This document shows, in pieces, positions 17,674 to 25,418 of a stretch of DNA of 64,000 nt; within the stretch, counting starts at the first letter, position 1, and every line of letters starts with the position of its first letter. This DNA comes from OFTM291 sp041741375. Its GTDB lineage: Bacteria > Gemmatimonadota > Gemmatimonadetes > Gemmatimonadales > GWC2-71-9. A program made the translations under genes and the position numbers. Below the pieces are notes generated by a model. It worked only from the letters and a program-made list of their open reading frames with translations. It made no database searches and was not told the origin of the DNA. The stretch covers positions 1 through 64,000 of the forward strand of contig JBGSKF010000116.1 of the NCBI GenBank assembly GCA_041741375.1. The letters run 5' to 3'.

Positions 17674-18456
17674 TCACACGCCCCGGAACCGGGCCTTCCG
17701 CTTCTCCAGAAAGGCGGTCATTCCCTCCCGCATGTCCTCGGTGGCGGAGAGGAGTCCGAAGAGGTTGGCTTCCTGTCTCAGGGCGGTCTCCCGGTCCACC
17801 TCGGTGCTGGAATCAACCAGTTCGAGGCAGGCGGCCACCGCCAGGGGGCCGTTGGCGAGGATCTCCCGCAGCAGGCGCATGGCTTCGGGGAGGAGTTGGT
17901 CTGCGGGCACCACGCGGTTCACCAATCCGATCCGGAAGGCTTCGGCCGCGTCGATGGGAGCGCCGGTGAGGAGCAACTCCAGGGCCCGCCCGGTGCCGAC
18001 CAGCCTCGGGAGGCGAACCGTACCGCCATATCCGGGACCGATGCCGAGCTTCACTTCCGGTTGGCCGAACCGGGCCGATTCGGAGGCGACGCGCAGGTGG
18101 CACGCCATCGCGAGTTCGCATCCGCCCCCGAGGGCAAATCCGTTGACCGCGGCGATGACCGGCTTGCCGGCCTGTTCCCAGCTCCGGAACACCCTCTGTC
18201 CGGCGAGCGACCGGGCCTTTCCTTCCAGGGGGGTCTGACTGGCCAGTTCCTCGATGTCCGCCCCCGCGACGAAGGCCCGGGTACCCGCTCCGGTCAGAAT
18301 CGCACCCTGGATCGCCGGATCGGTGGTGATGCGCTCGGCGGCGAGTCCCAGCTCGCGGATGACCGCCCCGTTGAGGGCGTTGAGCTTCTCGGGGCGATTG
18401 ATGGTGACGGTCGCGATGCCGTCGGCGACCTCGAAAAGGATGGTCTCGTAGGACAT
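17674..18456 (-). CDS. Enoyl-CoA hydratase/isomerase family protein
   Basis: 260-aa crotonase-fold enzyme. Oxyanion-hole segments are GAGTRAFVAGADIEEL (about 57-72) and VNGFALGGGCELAMACHLRVAS (about 104-125). Glu and Glu-like catalytic positions of true hydratases fall in the FGQPEVKLGIGPGYGGTVRLPRLVG block, where the E of QPEVKLG is conserved. Probable role: hydration of 2-enoyl-CoA in fatty-acid or amino-acid catabolism. No other beta-oxidation genes are nearby. The start at 18456 gives MSYETILFEV, as in many homologues. Upstream lies a repeat array, so it is probably monocistronic or first in the recF-gyrB run. Confidence 0.92.
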   Translation of the reverse strand: MSYETILFEVADGIATVTINRPEKLNALNGAVIRELGLAAERITTDPAIQGAILTGAGTRAFVAGADIEELASQTPLEGKARSLAGQRVFRSWEQAGKPVIAAVNGFALGGGCELAMACHLRVASESARFGQPEVKLGIGPGYGGTVRLPRLVGTGRALELLLTGAPIDAAEAFRIGLVNRVVPADQLLPEAMRLLREILANGPLAVAACLELVDSSTEVDRETALRQEANLFGLLSATEDMREGMTAFLEKRKARFRGV

Positions 18457-18506
18457 GGGGGGCCAGGTTGGGATGAGGAAGCGCGAGACGGGAAAGATAC
18501 ACTCGG

Positions 18507-18628
18507 TGTAGGGGGTAGGGAGTCGGGAGTAGGGTGTAGGGAAGAGGAGAGAGGAAAGAGGAGTGAGAAGTGAGATCGATCTCCTCTCTCTCCTCACTCC
18601 TCTCCGCTCACTCCTCCAGAGATTACCT
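18507..18628. repeat. GGGAGTA heptamers and GAGGAG/CTCCTC inverted repeat
   Basis: Begins with GTAGGGA/GTCGGGA/GTAGGGT 7-mers, then purine-rich GAGGAGAG repeats that pair across GATCGATC with CTCCTCTCTC repeats, forming an imperfect hairpin between the divergent enoyl-CoA hydratase and mtnA genes. Both promoters must lie in or beside it. Confidence 0.78.
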
Positions 18629-18635
18629 TGCATGG

Positions 18636-19673
18636 ATGGAATTTCCCGAACCCGTGGCCTGGGCTGCGGACGACGCCATCCGGATTCTGGACCAGACCGA
18701 TCTTCCGGGCCGTGAAACGTATCGCACCCTCGAGACGGTGGCCGATGTGGTGGAGGCCATTCGCCAGCTTCGGGTCCGCGGGGCGCCGCTCATCGGCGTT
18801 GCGGCCGCGATGGGGATGGTCGTGGCTCTCCGGAGTGCCGGCCGGGGAAACGGCCACGCGCAGCTGATCGAGGCGGGGCACCAGCTCAAGGCCTCCCGCC
18901 CCACCGCGGTGAACCTGGCGTGGGCCGTGGACCGGATGCTGGAGGTCGCGGGGTGCGTGCCGTCCGGAGACGCGCTGCGGGACGTGGTGCGGCGCGAGGC
19001 CGAGCAGATTCTGAAGGAGGAGCGGGAGAGTTGTGACCGGATCGGGGAGGCGGGCCTGTCGCTCATTCCGGAGGGGGCCACGGTCATGACGATCTGCAAC
19101 GCGGGGGTGCTGGCCACGGGAGGGATCGGAACGGCCACGGCGCCGATCTATCGCGCCCATGCCGCGGGACGCCGACCCACCGTGCTGGTGCCGGAGACCC
19201 GCCCCCTGCTGCAGGGCGCCCGGCTCACGGCCTGGGAGCTGACCCGGGCCGGGGTGGCGGTGATCCTCCTGCCGGATGGCGCGATCGCCTCGCGATTGAG
19301 ACGGGGGGACGTCGTCGGCATCTTCACCGGGGCGGACCGGATCGCGCGGAACGGCGATGTGGCCAACAAGGTGGGGACGCTGGGGCTGGCGCTGGCGGCC
19401 CGGCATGCCGGCGTCCCCCTCTATGTGGCGGCTCCGGGCTCGACATTCGATCCGCTCTGTGCGGAGGGAACCGCGATTCCGATCGAGATGCGGGGACCGG
19501 AGGAGGTGCGCGCCGTCGGGGGAGTGGCCACCTCGCCTTCCGGAGTTCCGGTCTGGAATCCCGCCTTCGATGTGACGCCCGCGGAGTTCGTCACCGGGTA
19601 CCTCACGCCCTCCGGCCTGCTCCACCGGGATGACCTGGAGTGCTTCTTCGACGCGAGGAGAACCACGACATGA
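18636..19673 (+). CDS. mtnA: S-methyl-5-thioribose-1-phosphate isomerase
   Basis: 345-aa methionine-salvage enzyme converting methylthioribose-1-phosphate to methylthioribulose-1-phosphate. Family landmarks: RGAPLIGVAAAMGM near residue 48; TICNAGVLATGGIGTA with the catalytic Cys (near 152); and FTGADRIARNGDVANKVGT with the catalytic Asp (near 232). AAPGSTFDP follows toward the C-terminus. The ATG at 18636 gives MEFPEPVAW; an upstream frame through the repeat array is not credible. The stop overlaps the glpK ATG (ATGA). No other methionine-salvage gene is in the window. Confidence 0.95.
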   Translation: MEFPEPVAWAADDAIRILDQTDLPGRETYRTLETVADVVEAIRQLRVRGAPLIGVAAAMGMVVALRSAGRGNGHAQLIEAGHQLKASRPTAVNLAWAVDRMLEVAGCVPSGDALRDVVRREAEQILKEERESCDRIGEAGLSLIPEGATVMTICNAGVLATGGIGTATAPIYRAHAAGRRPTVLVPETRPLLQGARLTAWELTRAGVAVILLPDGAIASRLRRGDVVGIFTGADRIARNGDVANKVGTLGLALAARHAGVPLYVAAPGSTFDPLCAEGTAIPIEMRGPEEVRAVGGVATSPSGVPVWNPAFDVTPAEFVTGYLTPSGLLHRDDLECFFDARRTTT

Positions 19674-21175
19674 GCTGCATCCTGGCACTCGACCAGGGAA
19701 CCACCGGAAGCACCGCCCTGGTGCTGGACCAGGACGGGACGGTGCTGGGCCGGGGGTACCGGGAGGTGCCGCAGTCGTTCCCCGAGCCGGGGTGGGTCGA
19801 ACACGATCCCGAGGCGTTGTTCACCACGGTGTGTGAGGCGGCCCGGGACGCCATGACAGCAGCCGGGGCTCGCCCCGCCGCCGTGGGGATCACGAATCAG
19901 CGGGAGACGGTCGTGTTGTGGGAAAGGGATACGCTCCGGCCGGTGGCCCCCGCCATCGTCTGGCAGGATCGCCGCACCGCGGAGCGCTGCCGGGCGCTGC
20001 GGAGCGACGGGAGCGCGGACGGGATCCGGCGCCGGACCGGTCTCATGGTCGATCCCTACTTCAGCGCCACCAAGATCGAGTGGCTGCTCCGGGGCCCGGG
20101 GCTCCTGCGCCGGGCGGCACGAGGGGAACTGGCCGTCGGGACGGTCGATGCCTGGCTCGTGGCGAGATTCACCAACGGCGCCGTGCACGTGACCGACCAC
20201 ACCAATGCCTCGCGCACGATGCTCTACCGGCTCGACCGGAAGGAGTGGGATCCGGAACTGCTCTCCCTCTTCGGCATTCCGCCGGAGATTCTCCCCCGGG
20301 TGGTCCCCTCCTCCGGCGTGATGGGAGAGGCGGCCTCGGAACACCTGGGGCAGGCGATGCCGATCGCGGGGCTGGTGGGAGACCAACAAGGCGCCATGGT
20401 GGGGCAGGGGTGTGTCACGAAGGGATCGGCCAAGAACACGTACGGCACCGGGGCGTTTCTGCTGGTCCATGCCGGTGACGCCCTGCCGCGGCCCGGGGAG
20501 GGTCTCCTGGCCACCGTCGTGTGTGATTCGCAAGGCCGGCCTTCGTATGGTCTGGAGGGGAGCCTCTTCATCGCCGGGGCCGCGGTGCAGTGGCTGCGCG
20601 ACGGGCTCGGGATCATCCAGACCGCGGCGGAAACCGATGCCCTGGCTCGGAGCGTACCGGATTCAGGAGGGGTGGCCTTCGTCCCCGCCTTCGTGGGGCT
20701 TGGCTCTCCTCACTGGGAACCGGAGGCCCGCGGCACCATCACCGGTCTCACGCGGGGAACCACCCGGGCTCATGTCGCCCGGGCGACACTCGAGTCGATG
20801 GCGTTTGGAAGCCGGGACCTGTTGCACGCGATGACAGGACGGGGGAAGCAGCTTCGGCCCACGGCGTTCCGGGTGGATGGAGGGGCGTCGGCCAACGACT
20901 GGCTGATGCAGTTCCAGGCCGACATCCTCGACCTTGTGGTGGAACGGCCGGCCAACATTGAGACCACGGCGCTGGGAGCGGGGGTGCTCGCGGGCCTGGC
21001 CCTCGGTTTCTGGCCGTCGGTCGAGGATTTTGCCCGGGATGTCCCCCTCGATCGGTTCGAGCCCCGGATGGACCCCGCGGAACGGGAGCGCCGGTTGGCC
21101 GAGTGGCACCGAGCGGTCGAGACGGCACTGGCGTGGGCTCGAGGAGGTGAGAGGGGCATGACCGAGGCTTCGTGA
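19670..21175 (+). CDS. glpK: Glycerol kinase
   Basis: 501-aa FGGY-family carbohydrate kinase that phosphorylates glycerol with ATP. The N-terminal phosphate loop LDQGTTGSTALVLDQ, the glycerol-binding TNQRET and VWQDRRT segments, and GDQQGAMVGQGC with NTYGTGAFLL in the middle all match GlpK. The C-terminal FGGY signature region is ALESMAFGSRDLLHAM...LRVDGGASAND-like (here FRVDGGASANDWLMQFQAD). Normal length. Translationally coupled to mtnA, an unusual pairing: the two have no common pathway, so the coupling may reflect shared expression only. Confidence 0.96.
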   Translation: MSCILALDQGTTGSTALVLDQDGTVLGRGYREVPQSFPEPGWVEHDPEALFTTVCEAARDAMTAAGARPAAVGITNQRETVVLWERDTLRPVAPAIVWQDRRTAERCRALRSDGSADGIRRRTGLMVDPYFSATKIEWLLRGPGLLRRAARGELAVGTVDAWLVARFTNGAVHVTDHTNASRTMLYRLDRKEWDPELLSLFGIPPEILPRVVPSSGVMGEAASEHLGQAMPIAGLVGDQQGAMVGQGCVTKGSAKNTYGTGAFLLVHAGDALPRPGEGLLATVVCDSQGRPSYGLEGSLFIAGAAVQWLRDGLGIIQTAAETDALARSVPDSGGVAFVPAFVGLGSPHWEPEARGTITGLTRGTTRAHVARATLESMAFGSRDLLHAMTGRGKQLRPTAFRVDGGASANDWLMQFQADILDLVVERPANIETTALGAGVLAGLALGFWPSVEDFARDVPLDRFEPRMDPAERERRLAEWHRAVETALAWARGGERGMTEAS

Positions 21176-21209
21176 CCGTGAATGTTTCAACTGTAACCAG
21201 GGGCGTCCG

Positions 21210-21542
21210 ATGCGCGCATGCACCATTTCCGCCGCGATCCTGCTGGGCGTGACCGCGTGCTCGACCGGGCGGAACTCGGCCGCGCGGGCCGCTCCGGAGT
21301 GCGCAGGTCCGTGGACAGCCACCGTCACCAACAACAGCGTGCACGACGCCGATGTGTTTGTCCGCCGGGGAGAGTCCTACACCTTCATCGGGATGGTCAC
21401 GGGCGGAAACTCGAGGGAGTTCCTGACCGACACGCGTTCGGTTTACGCCTCGCCGTCCAGCATGTCGGATCGCCCCGGCGGCATGATTGGAATCAGCGGC
21501 AAGAATCTGCGTGTCGAGGTGACCTGCCCTGATACGACCTGA
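21210..21542 (+). CDS. Small secreted lipoprotein, unknown function
   Basis: 110 aa. A signal peptide with lipobox VTAC (Cys17) predicts a lipoprotein. The mature part has two further Cys (in PECAGPW and VTCPDTT) positioned to form a disulfide across a compact beta-rich domain of about 75 residues containing NNSVHDADVFVRRGESYTFIG-like strands. It resembles no family I can name. It lies 34 bp after glpK on the same strand and may be transcribed from its own promoter. Confidence 0.68.
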   Translation: MRACTISAAILLGVTACSTGRNSAARAAPECAGPWTATVTNNSVHDADVFVRRGESYTFIGMVTGGNSREFLTDTRSVYASPSSMSDRPGGMIGISGKNLRVEVTCPDTT

Positions 21543-21633
21543 CGGACGCTTCGTGACCGGGTAAGTTTCCGGCTCATCCTCTGTCTCCGTCGTCTCCTTC
21601 GCCGAGGAGTGCCGGGGCCACCAGCGAGTGCCG

Positions 21634-22428
21634 ATGAACGAGATTCCGGGTGCCCGGGGCCAGGAGTGCCCCCAGTGCCACGCCACGGGGCAGGGCCGCT
21701 TCTGTACCTCATGTGGGACAGCTCTCGCGGGGGGGGCGGTGTCCTGTCGAGCGTGTGGGGCGACCATGCCGCCGGGCATGCGTTTCTGCGGCGTCTGTGG
21801 AGTCCCCGCCCAGGGCGGTCCGGGCGCCGCTCCGGCCCTCCCGGCCTCCTCCCGGGGATGGTCTCTCGCCGGTGCCGCGTTGGTGGTGGTGGCCGTGGCC
21901 TTTGTTCTGGTGCTGCGGTCACAGGGAGCCCCGCCACCTCCAGCCGCAGCCCCCGGCGCGACCCCCGCGGCGGCTCCCCCCCCCCTTCCCGACTTGAGCA
22001 CGATGACACCCCGGGAGCGCTTCGACCGGCTGTATGAGCGGGTCATGACGGCGTCGCAGACCGGGGACCAGGCCACGGTGACCACCTTCACTCCGATGGC
22101 GCTCGGGGCCTACGCCCAGTTGGATACCATCGACGCCGACGCCCGGTATCACGTTTCCATGCTGCAGCTCCACCAGGGAGGGGTGGAGGTGGCCCGGGCC
22201 CAGGCCGACACCATCCTCCGGACGGACCCGGGGCACCTCCTGGGCTACGTCGTGGCCGCGGCGGTGGCTCGGTGGACACAGAACGACGCGGAACTCGCGC
22301 GGATCTACCGGGACTTCCTGTCCCGGTACGACGCGGAGATCGCCGCGGGGCGATCGGGATACGTGGAACATGCGGCCATGCTGGCGGAGGTGAAACGGAC
22401 CGCCGAGGAGAACCGCGGCGGTCCGTGA
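21634..22428 (+). CDS. Double-zinc-ribbon membrane protein, paralog A
   Basis: 264 aa. Two zinc ribbons fill residues 12-56 (CPQC...CTSC, CRAC...CGVC), then one transmembrane helix (about 76-95), a Pro/Ala linker and a soluble helical domain. The first CPQCH is a zinc-ribbon element, not a heme site. The C-terminal domain shares DLSTMTPxExFDRL...VMxAS...GD...TVxxFxPMALxAY and the DADARYH...LQL stretch with the product of 29173-29964. The helices look TPR-like. ATG at 21634, not the GTG two codons earlier. It converges on the multiheme operon, and its paralog flanks the same operon on the other side. Role unknown; a link to the conduit is inferred from position only. Confidence 0.82.
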   Translation: MNEIPGARGQECPQCHATGQGRFCTSCGTALAGGAVSCRACGATMPPGMRFCGVCGVPAQGGPGAAPALPASSRGWSLAGAALVVVAVAFVLVLRSQGAPPPPAAAPGATPAAAPPPLPDLSTMTPRERFDRLYERVMTASQTGDQATVTTFTPMALGAYAQLDTIDADARYHVSMLQLHQGGVEVARAQADTILRTDPGHLLGYVVAAAVARWTQNDAELARIYRDFLSRYDAEIAAGRSGYVEHAAMLAEVKRTAEENRGGP

Positions 22429-22467
22429 GGGACGGCGAGGTGTGCGGCGCAGAGTGGCCGCCCTGGT

Positions 22468-23928
22468 TCACCGTCGCGGAATGTTGGTCCCGTGGCACGC
22501 CACGCACATCTCCGGGTTCTTGCGCCGCAGCCGTTCGGGGTCGAAGCCGGGGCCGTGGGGATTGAACCGGCGCCCTCCCACGGCGGAATGGCAGGTCAGG
22601 CAGTCCCGCTCCACATGGCAGCCCACACAGGTCTCCAGCGATTGCCGGGCCGCTTGTCCATGGCCGGCGATGAAGAACCTCTTCCCGTCATGATAACTGG
22701 CCGTCCCGAGTGCTCCGGTGGCCGTCAGGCCCGCCTGGCGGTGGCACGAGGCGCAGAACTGCCCGGTGTTGTGGCAATCGGCGCAGGTGGATTCCCGCTG
22801 ATAGGCCTGGATCGGATGCCGCGTCAGATAATCCGACGGGTGGAAGCCGGCCTGCCGGGTGGCGTCGGGACGGTGGCAGGAGAGACAATCGTTGCGCACA
22901 TGGCAGGTGAGGCAGGTGGTGGGTGACGCCGTGGCGAGAGGCCCGTGGCCCTCCACCCAGCGGTCGGTGTGCGTCACGGGGGCGACCCGCCTGGTGGGGG
23001 CTCCCTCCGCCCGGCCTGGGCCGGCGCGATGCTGGGACTGAACCGCCGCGACGGCCGGGGGCACATGGCAGGTCAGGCAACTCTCCTGGGTGTGACAGGT
23101 GGCACAGGAGGTAGGAGTCCGTTCCGCATCCCGTCCATGGCGTTCCACCCAGGAGCTCCGGCTGTGGGAGGCCGGGGCCGCCAGGGTGGCCTCGATGGCC
23201 AGCGACCGGGGGTCGGGGGCCAGGGCCTGGATGGTTCTCTGTTCCGGCGCGTCCACATGACAGTTGAGACAGAAGTTCTGCGCGTGACAGGTGGCGCAGC
23301 TGGCGCTCACTCCTCCCTCTGCGCCCGCCCGCGAGGCCAGATCGCCATGACTTCCGGGACCGCGCAGAAGAAACGAGGGCTCCGCGTGACTGGGGGGGGG
23401 GGCGAAGCCGGCGATGCGCGCGGTGGTCAGGGTGGGGGCGTGGGCCAGGGGAAGGTGACAGTTTGCGCAGGCGCTGTCCGGGGCCGCCAGGTGTTTTCCC
23501 GTGATGGTGTGGCAATCGAGGCACTGGGCCGAGATCGTGCGCTGCACGGTCATCGGGACCGAGTCGGTGGGGGTGTGACAGTTGGTACAGGAGGTCACCG
23601 CCACCCGGTTGGCGGGGGGGGCCGCTTGAGCATCGCGGTGAACCGCATGCTCGAACCGGAGGTTGGTTGGAGGAGGTGCCTCGCGTGGCCTCCAGTCGAC
23701 CGAATCCCGCACTGTCCCGTCATGGCACGACGCGCACGCCTGGGCCGAGGGCCAGATGGATTGTCCGGTTTCCGCAGCGCCCAGGTGACACGTGGTGCAG
23801 GTGGGGAACAGGCCGGCGTGCTTGCGGTGGTCGAAAGTGTCCCGGAGTCGCACGTTCCATCCCCACGCGGTGCCGACTGCGAGGACGAGCAGGGGCAGGA
23901 GCACCCGGACGATCGATCGGCGGCTCAT
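22468..23928 (-). CDS. Sixteen-heme c-type cytochrome
   Basis: 486-aa exported protein with an N-terminal signal or anchor (about 5-24). It has sixteen CxxCH motifs, starting at Cys44, 65, 114, 136, 154, 211, 220, 275, 284, 339, 348, 382, 392, 434, 443 and 475. From Cys211 onward they come mostly in pairs spaced about 9 residues apart, each pair preceded by a W/H-rich stretch (WVERHGRD, WVEGHGPL, FIAGHGQA), so the C-terminal part is an internal repeat of a diheme module. The ATG overlaps the porin stop (ATGA). Expected role: electron wire inside or beneath the outer-membrane barrel, as MtrA-type cytochromes do in MtrCAB. No close named homologue recognised. Confidence 0.88.
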   Translation of the reverse strand: MSRRSIVRVLLPLLVLAVGTAWGWNVRLRDTFDHRKHAGLFPTCTTCHLGAAETGQSIWPSAQACASCHDGTVRDSVDWRPREAPPPTNLRFEHAVHRDAQAAPPANRVAVTSCTNCHTPTDSVPMTVQRTISAQCLDCHTITGKHLAAPDSACANCHLPLAHAPTLTTARIAGFAPPPSHAEPSFLLRGPGSHGDLASRAGAEGGVSASCATCHAQNFCLNCHVDAPEQRTIQALAPDPRSLAIEATLAAPASHSRSSWVERHGRDAERTPTSCATCHTQESCLTCHVPPAVAAVQSQHRAGPGRAEGAPTRRVAPVTHTDRWVEGHGPLATASPTTCLTCHVRNDCLSCHRPDATRQAGFHPSDYLTRHPIQAYQRESTCADCHNTGQFCASCHRQAGLTATGALGTASYHDGKRFFIAGHGQAARQSLETCVGCHVERDCLTCHSAVGGRRFNPHGPGFDPERLRRKNPEMCVACHGTNIPRR

Positions 23929-25418
23929 CGGCGGCCACCCCGTCCGATGCGGGGGGGCAACCAGGCCCGGTCGGTCTCGGACCCGAGCTGCACGCTGATG
24001 CGGGCATTGAGCCGAACCTGGTTCCAGTCGAATGCGGCGGCGTCGGGCCGGTCGCGCGACTCGTTGTAGCGCGCCACCTGCACGGTGAACCGCCACCGGT
24101 CGGCGAGGCGGGCCTCGGCATCGGCCCCGACCCAGTAGACGGTGGCCTCGTCGAAGCGGAACTCCAGGGGACGCTCCAGGCGACCCCCCTCGACGGAGAG
24201 GTGCATGCCGGATCCGAACCGGCGCGTGGCCCGCGCATCGAATCCCCGGGAGGAGGCGCCGGGGCCGAGTTCGGCGTGGATCCCTCCGGCCAGGTCCCAA
24301 TCGGCCGTGGGGGACCAGGTGGCCCGTGCGTTCCAGCGCCAGCCGTCGTCCTGGACATCGGTCAGGCCGGTTTCCGCGTCGGCGTTCTCGAAGGCGTAGC
24401 GCTCGCCCCGGCCGGACAGGGTCACGCCGGGGAGGGGACTCACGGTGAAGTTCGCCGAGTACGCGTGATAGGGAACCGGGCTGAAGGCGCCCCAGATGGT
24501 CCAGAGGTCGAAGAAGGGCCGATAGCGCCGGACCATCGCGGTGACCGTAGCCCAGTCGTGGATCCAGGTGGCGGAGGCCTCCGCGGAGCCGCTCTGGCCC
24601 ATGGCGAGGTCATACTCCCCGCCGGCCGTCAGGATCAGGCGGCTGAACGGGCGTGCCGAGGTGCTGAGGGCCACGCGCTCGGAGACGAAGAAGTCCGTGG
24701 CGGGGTCCACCTCCCGGCGGTACTCGCCGCGGACATCCACGAACCCCGGGCGCCAGCCCACTTCGGCACCGGCCACGATCTGTCGGTCGCGGGGCTGGAA
24801 ATCGTCGAGCGGATTGAGGGCGTCGCTGGTGACGGGTAGGGCGGTGGCGCGGGCGAGGCCCCAGCCGCCGTAGATCGCCGCGTCGAGCCCCGTGCCCGGT
24901 ATCCGGACCACGGCCCATCCCCCGTCGAATCCATAGGATCCGAGCCGGCCGTCGATCACCTGGCGGCCTCCGCGGACGGTGAGGGGACCCCGGACATATT
25001 CGGCGAGCCCCTCGATGAGCTGCAGCTCGGGAGTGACGGCGGGCCAGACGTCGTTGGACGCGAGGTCGGTGGCATGCCGGACACTGGCTCGAACCGTGAG
25101 GCCGGGAATCCCGAGGCCCCACCCCAGGAGGTCGACTCGGGTGACGAGGGGACCTCCGCGTTGAATGGGTCCTGGCCGGAAGAACCGGCAGATCTCGCTG
25201 AGGCAGGTCACGGCAATGCCATCGGGTGTCACGAGACCCCCGGTCGGGCCGGCCAGCGCCTGCGAGGGGAGAATGCTGTCGGGTGTCACCCCGCGGAACG
25301 CGGCGGACTGGACCCGGGTCTCGATCCGGATCCGGTATCCCTGGGCGGTCGCGGCGTCCGGGAGCAGGAGGAGCGCGCCGCAGGCGAGCCCGAGGGTGGC
25401 CCATCGCACCGGTCTCAT
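23925..25418 (-). CDS. Outer-membrane beta-barrel protein of multiheme operon
   Basis: 497 aa. A clear signal peptide ending AATAQG (residues 1-27) precedes a chain of alternating short amphipathic strands rich in aromatic and charged residues (for example VDLLGWGLGIPGLTV, WAVVRIPGTGLDAAIYGGW, ARISVQLGSETD at the end). This is the pattern of a many-stranded outer-membrane barrel. Only two cysteines are in the mature protein, CLSEIC at 72-77. It is coupled by ATGA overlaps to the 20-heme gene upstream and the 16-heme gene downstream, and by analogy with MtrB-like porins it probably sheathes a cytochrome across the outer membrane. The barrel family could not be assigned by eye; barrel topology is inferred. 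Confidence 0.78.
   Translation of the reverse strand: MRPVRWATLGLACGALLLLPDAATAQGYRIRIETRVQSAAFRGVTPDSILPSQALAGPTGGLVTPDGIAVTCLSEICRFFRPGPIQRGGPLVTRVDLLGWGLGIPGLTVRASVRHATDLASNDVWPAVTPELQLIEGLAEYVRGPLTVRGGRQVIDGRLGSYGFDGGWAVVRIPGTGLDAAIYGGWGLARATALPVTSDALNPLDDFQPRDRQIVAGAEVGWRPGFVDVRGEYRREVDPATDFFVSERVALSTSARPFSRLILTAGGEYDLAMGQSGSAEASATWIHDWATVTAMVRRYRPFFDLWTIWGAFSPVPYHAYSANFTVSPLPGVTLSGRGERYAFENADAETGLTDVQDDGWRWNARATWSPTADWDLAGGIHAELGPGASSRGFDARATRRFGSGMHLSVEGGRLERPLEFRFDEATVYWVGADAEARLADRWRFTVQVARYNESRDRPDAAAFDWNQVRLNARISVQLGSETDRAWLPPRIGRGGRR

Noticed and set aside
21661..21686. CPQCH at residues 12-16 as a heme site
   Set aside because: It is the first knuckle of a zinc ribbon with three matching Cys pairs after it.
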